From Salminus brasiliensis (Eukaryota; Chordata; Actinopteri; Characiformes; Bryconidae): DNA of 64,000 bases. Below are positions 63,256-64,000 of the stretch, piece by piece. The stretch's first letter is position 1, and each line of letters starts with the position of its first letter. The position numbers and the translations under genes were made by a program. The stretch is taken from contig NC_132898.1 of NCBI RefSeq assembly GCF_030463535.1, positions 24,210,662 to 24,274,661 on the forward strand, read 5' to 3'. The notes beneath the pieces are model-generated. The model was given only the letters and a program-made list of their open reading frames with translations, was not told where the DNA came from and did no database searches.

Positions 63256-63360
63256 GAGAGAGGGAGAGAGAGAGGAAGAGAGAGACTCGGAGAGGAAGAG
63301 AGAGAGAGGAAGAGAGAGACTCGGAGAGGAAGAGAGAGAGAGATGGAGAGAGAGGGAGAG
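63056..63360 (+). promoter_or_regulatory. CpG-rich promoter and GA-rich 5' UTR of the gene starting at 63361
   Basis: GC content and CpG density jump after 63060 (TGTGCGCGCGCTCGCTCGCG). A TATA-like TTTTAAAA lies at 63187-63194. The presumed leader is a GA repeat (63208-63353) interrupted by GACTCGGAGAGG units. The transcription start cannot be placed from sequence alone. Confidence 0.5.
63208..63353. repeat. GA microsatellite with GGAAGAGAGAGACTCGGAGA units
   Basis: About 45 bases of pure (GA)n, then imperfect units containing GACTCGGAGAGGAAGAG, repeated at least twice. It lies between the TATA-like box and the start codon at 63361. Confidence 0.9.
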
Positions 63361-63452
63361 ATGCACCCGGCGCTCCGTCTGCTCTTCTGGTTCACCCTGA
63401 GCTCCGCGCTCTCGCCCGCGTGCGCCTCCCAGCACGGCATCCCGCTCGGAGT
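63361..63452 (+). CDS. First coding exon of a secreted/membrane protein, probably alpha-2-delta calcium channel subunit (3'-partial)
   Basis: The ATG at 63361 opens a classic signal peptide (MHPALRLLFWFTLSSALSPA, then CAS), followed by QHGIPLGV, and a GTGAGT donor at 63453 splits the last codon. The rest of the gene lies beyond the window. Human alpha-2-delta-3 starts its mature chain with QQIPLSV just before its first intron, and CACNA2D3 lies close to CACNA1D in human, so cacna2d3 is the best guess. It is an inference from about eight residues plus synteny. An in-frame upstream ATG at 63343 would add six residues (MEREGE) before the hydrophobic core; the 63361 start is preferred. The GC-rich exon and CpG-rich flank fit a promoter-proximal first exon. 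Confidence 0.6.
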
Positions 63453-63700
63453 GTGAGTACCTTAACCAGCCTGTGCACGCGCTGCGCGTGCCCGACAGGC
63501 TTGGTCTTCAGTGACACTTCTCTGAAGTTTTGGAGTGTGTGTGAGCGGAGTGTGTGAGCAGTGTGTGTGTGAGTGGTGTTAGAACCAGGGTGCTAAAGCC
63601 ACTGACTCTCTGATGTACTGATAGACTGAAGTGATCTTCAGTGAAGAGCTGCAGTCATTCAGGGGCTTCGCTGAGGAGACCCTACAGTGCACTTCTGATA

Positions 63701-64000
63701 CACTATATGGACAAAAGTATTGGGACACCGGCTCATTAATTGTTTGTTCTAAAATCAAGGGTATTAAAAAGGGTTTATCCTGGTTTTGTTGGAGTGACTG
63801 TCTCTACTGTCCAGAGAAGAAGGCTTTCTACTAGATTTTGGAGCGATCCTGCTGTGAAGATTTGATTGCATCCAGCGACAAGAGCATTAGTGAGCCAACT
63901 CATCCCAAAAGTATTAGATAGAGCACCACCATATTCCATAGAACACAGTTCCACCCCTGTAGCCCACTCCTGGAATTATGCATAGTTTAATAGGTTCATG
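63701..64000. mobile_element. MITE-like element, family B (runs off the window)
   Basis: Starts CACTATATGGACAAAAGTATTGGGACACCG, the cleanest terminus of the family. Includes GTCCAGAGAAGAAGGCTTTCTACTAGATTTTGGAG and GAGCACCACCATATTCC. The far end is not in the window. It sits in the first intron of the gene starting at 63361. Confidence 0.75.

Noticed and set aside
63166..63456. Open frames of 80-90 codons on both strands across the GA repeat near 63.2-63.4 kb
   Set aside because: Low-complexity Arg/Glu or Ser/Leu repeats produced by (GA)n. Only the segment from 63361 on the + strand has signal-peptide character.

Overview
This window is vertebrate nuclear DNA, almost certainly from a ray-finned fish. 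Small GT-AG exons are scattered through long AT-rich introns, there are many microsatellites, and several families of short inverted-repeat (MITE-like) elements of a type common in teleosts are present. No prokaryotic, viral or organellar gene was seen.

Positions 1 to about 54,335 (+ strand) hold the 3' five sixths of one gene, an L-type voltage-gated calcium channel alpha-1 subunit of the Cav1.3 type (cacna1d). The window opens in an intron before the repeat I pore exon. I traced 43 successive coding steps, three of which have two alternative exons, to the stop codon at 51074. Using one exon of each pair, the exons sum to 5477 bases. After removing the 2 bases of the first split codon this is exactly 1825 codons, so the frame closes over the whole model. 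The product carries the pore glutamates of all four repeats, the beta-subunit-binding AID helix, S4 arginine ladders, EF-hand and IQ domains, a Cav1.3-type distal C-terminus and the C-terminal tetrapeptide ITTL. A 3.2 kb 3' UTR follows, with an AATAAA at 54310.

The gene keeps three tandem-duplicated, equal-length exon pairs, in IS6 (104 bp each), IIIS2 (60 bp each) and IVS3 (84 bp each). It also has a 75 bp in-frame cassette in the I-II loop that resembles exon 9* of Cav1.2, and several microexons.

On the - strand, tail to tail with cacna1d, lies a complete four-exon non-visual opsin (59103 down to 55573, 341 residues). It is most like parapinopsin, with parietopsin as the alternative. It has the retinal-binding lysine and both candidate counterion glutamates, and it lacks the intron that usually splits the second exon of vertebrate ciliary opsins.

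From 59.1 to 63.2 kb there is repeat-rich intergenic DNA dominated by a 1.9 kb GAGA/GAATTAAA satellite. At 63361 a + strand first exon encodes a signal peptide followed by QHGIPLGV. I infer that it is exon 1 of an alpha-2-delta calcium-channel subunit gene (cacna2d3-like), partly because human CACNA1D and CACNA2D3 are neighbours. If so, a pore subunit, a light-sensing receptor and an auxiliary calcium-channel subunit sit side by side. Comparisons with other species are from memory; no alignment or database search was run.
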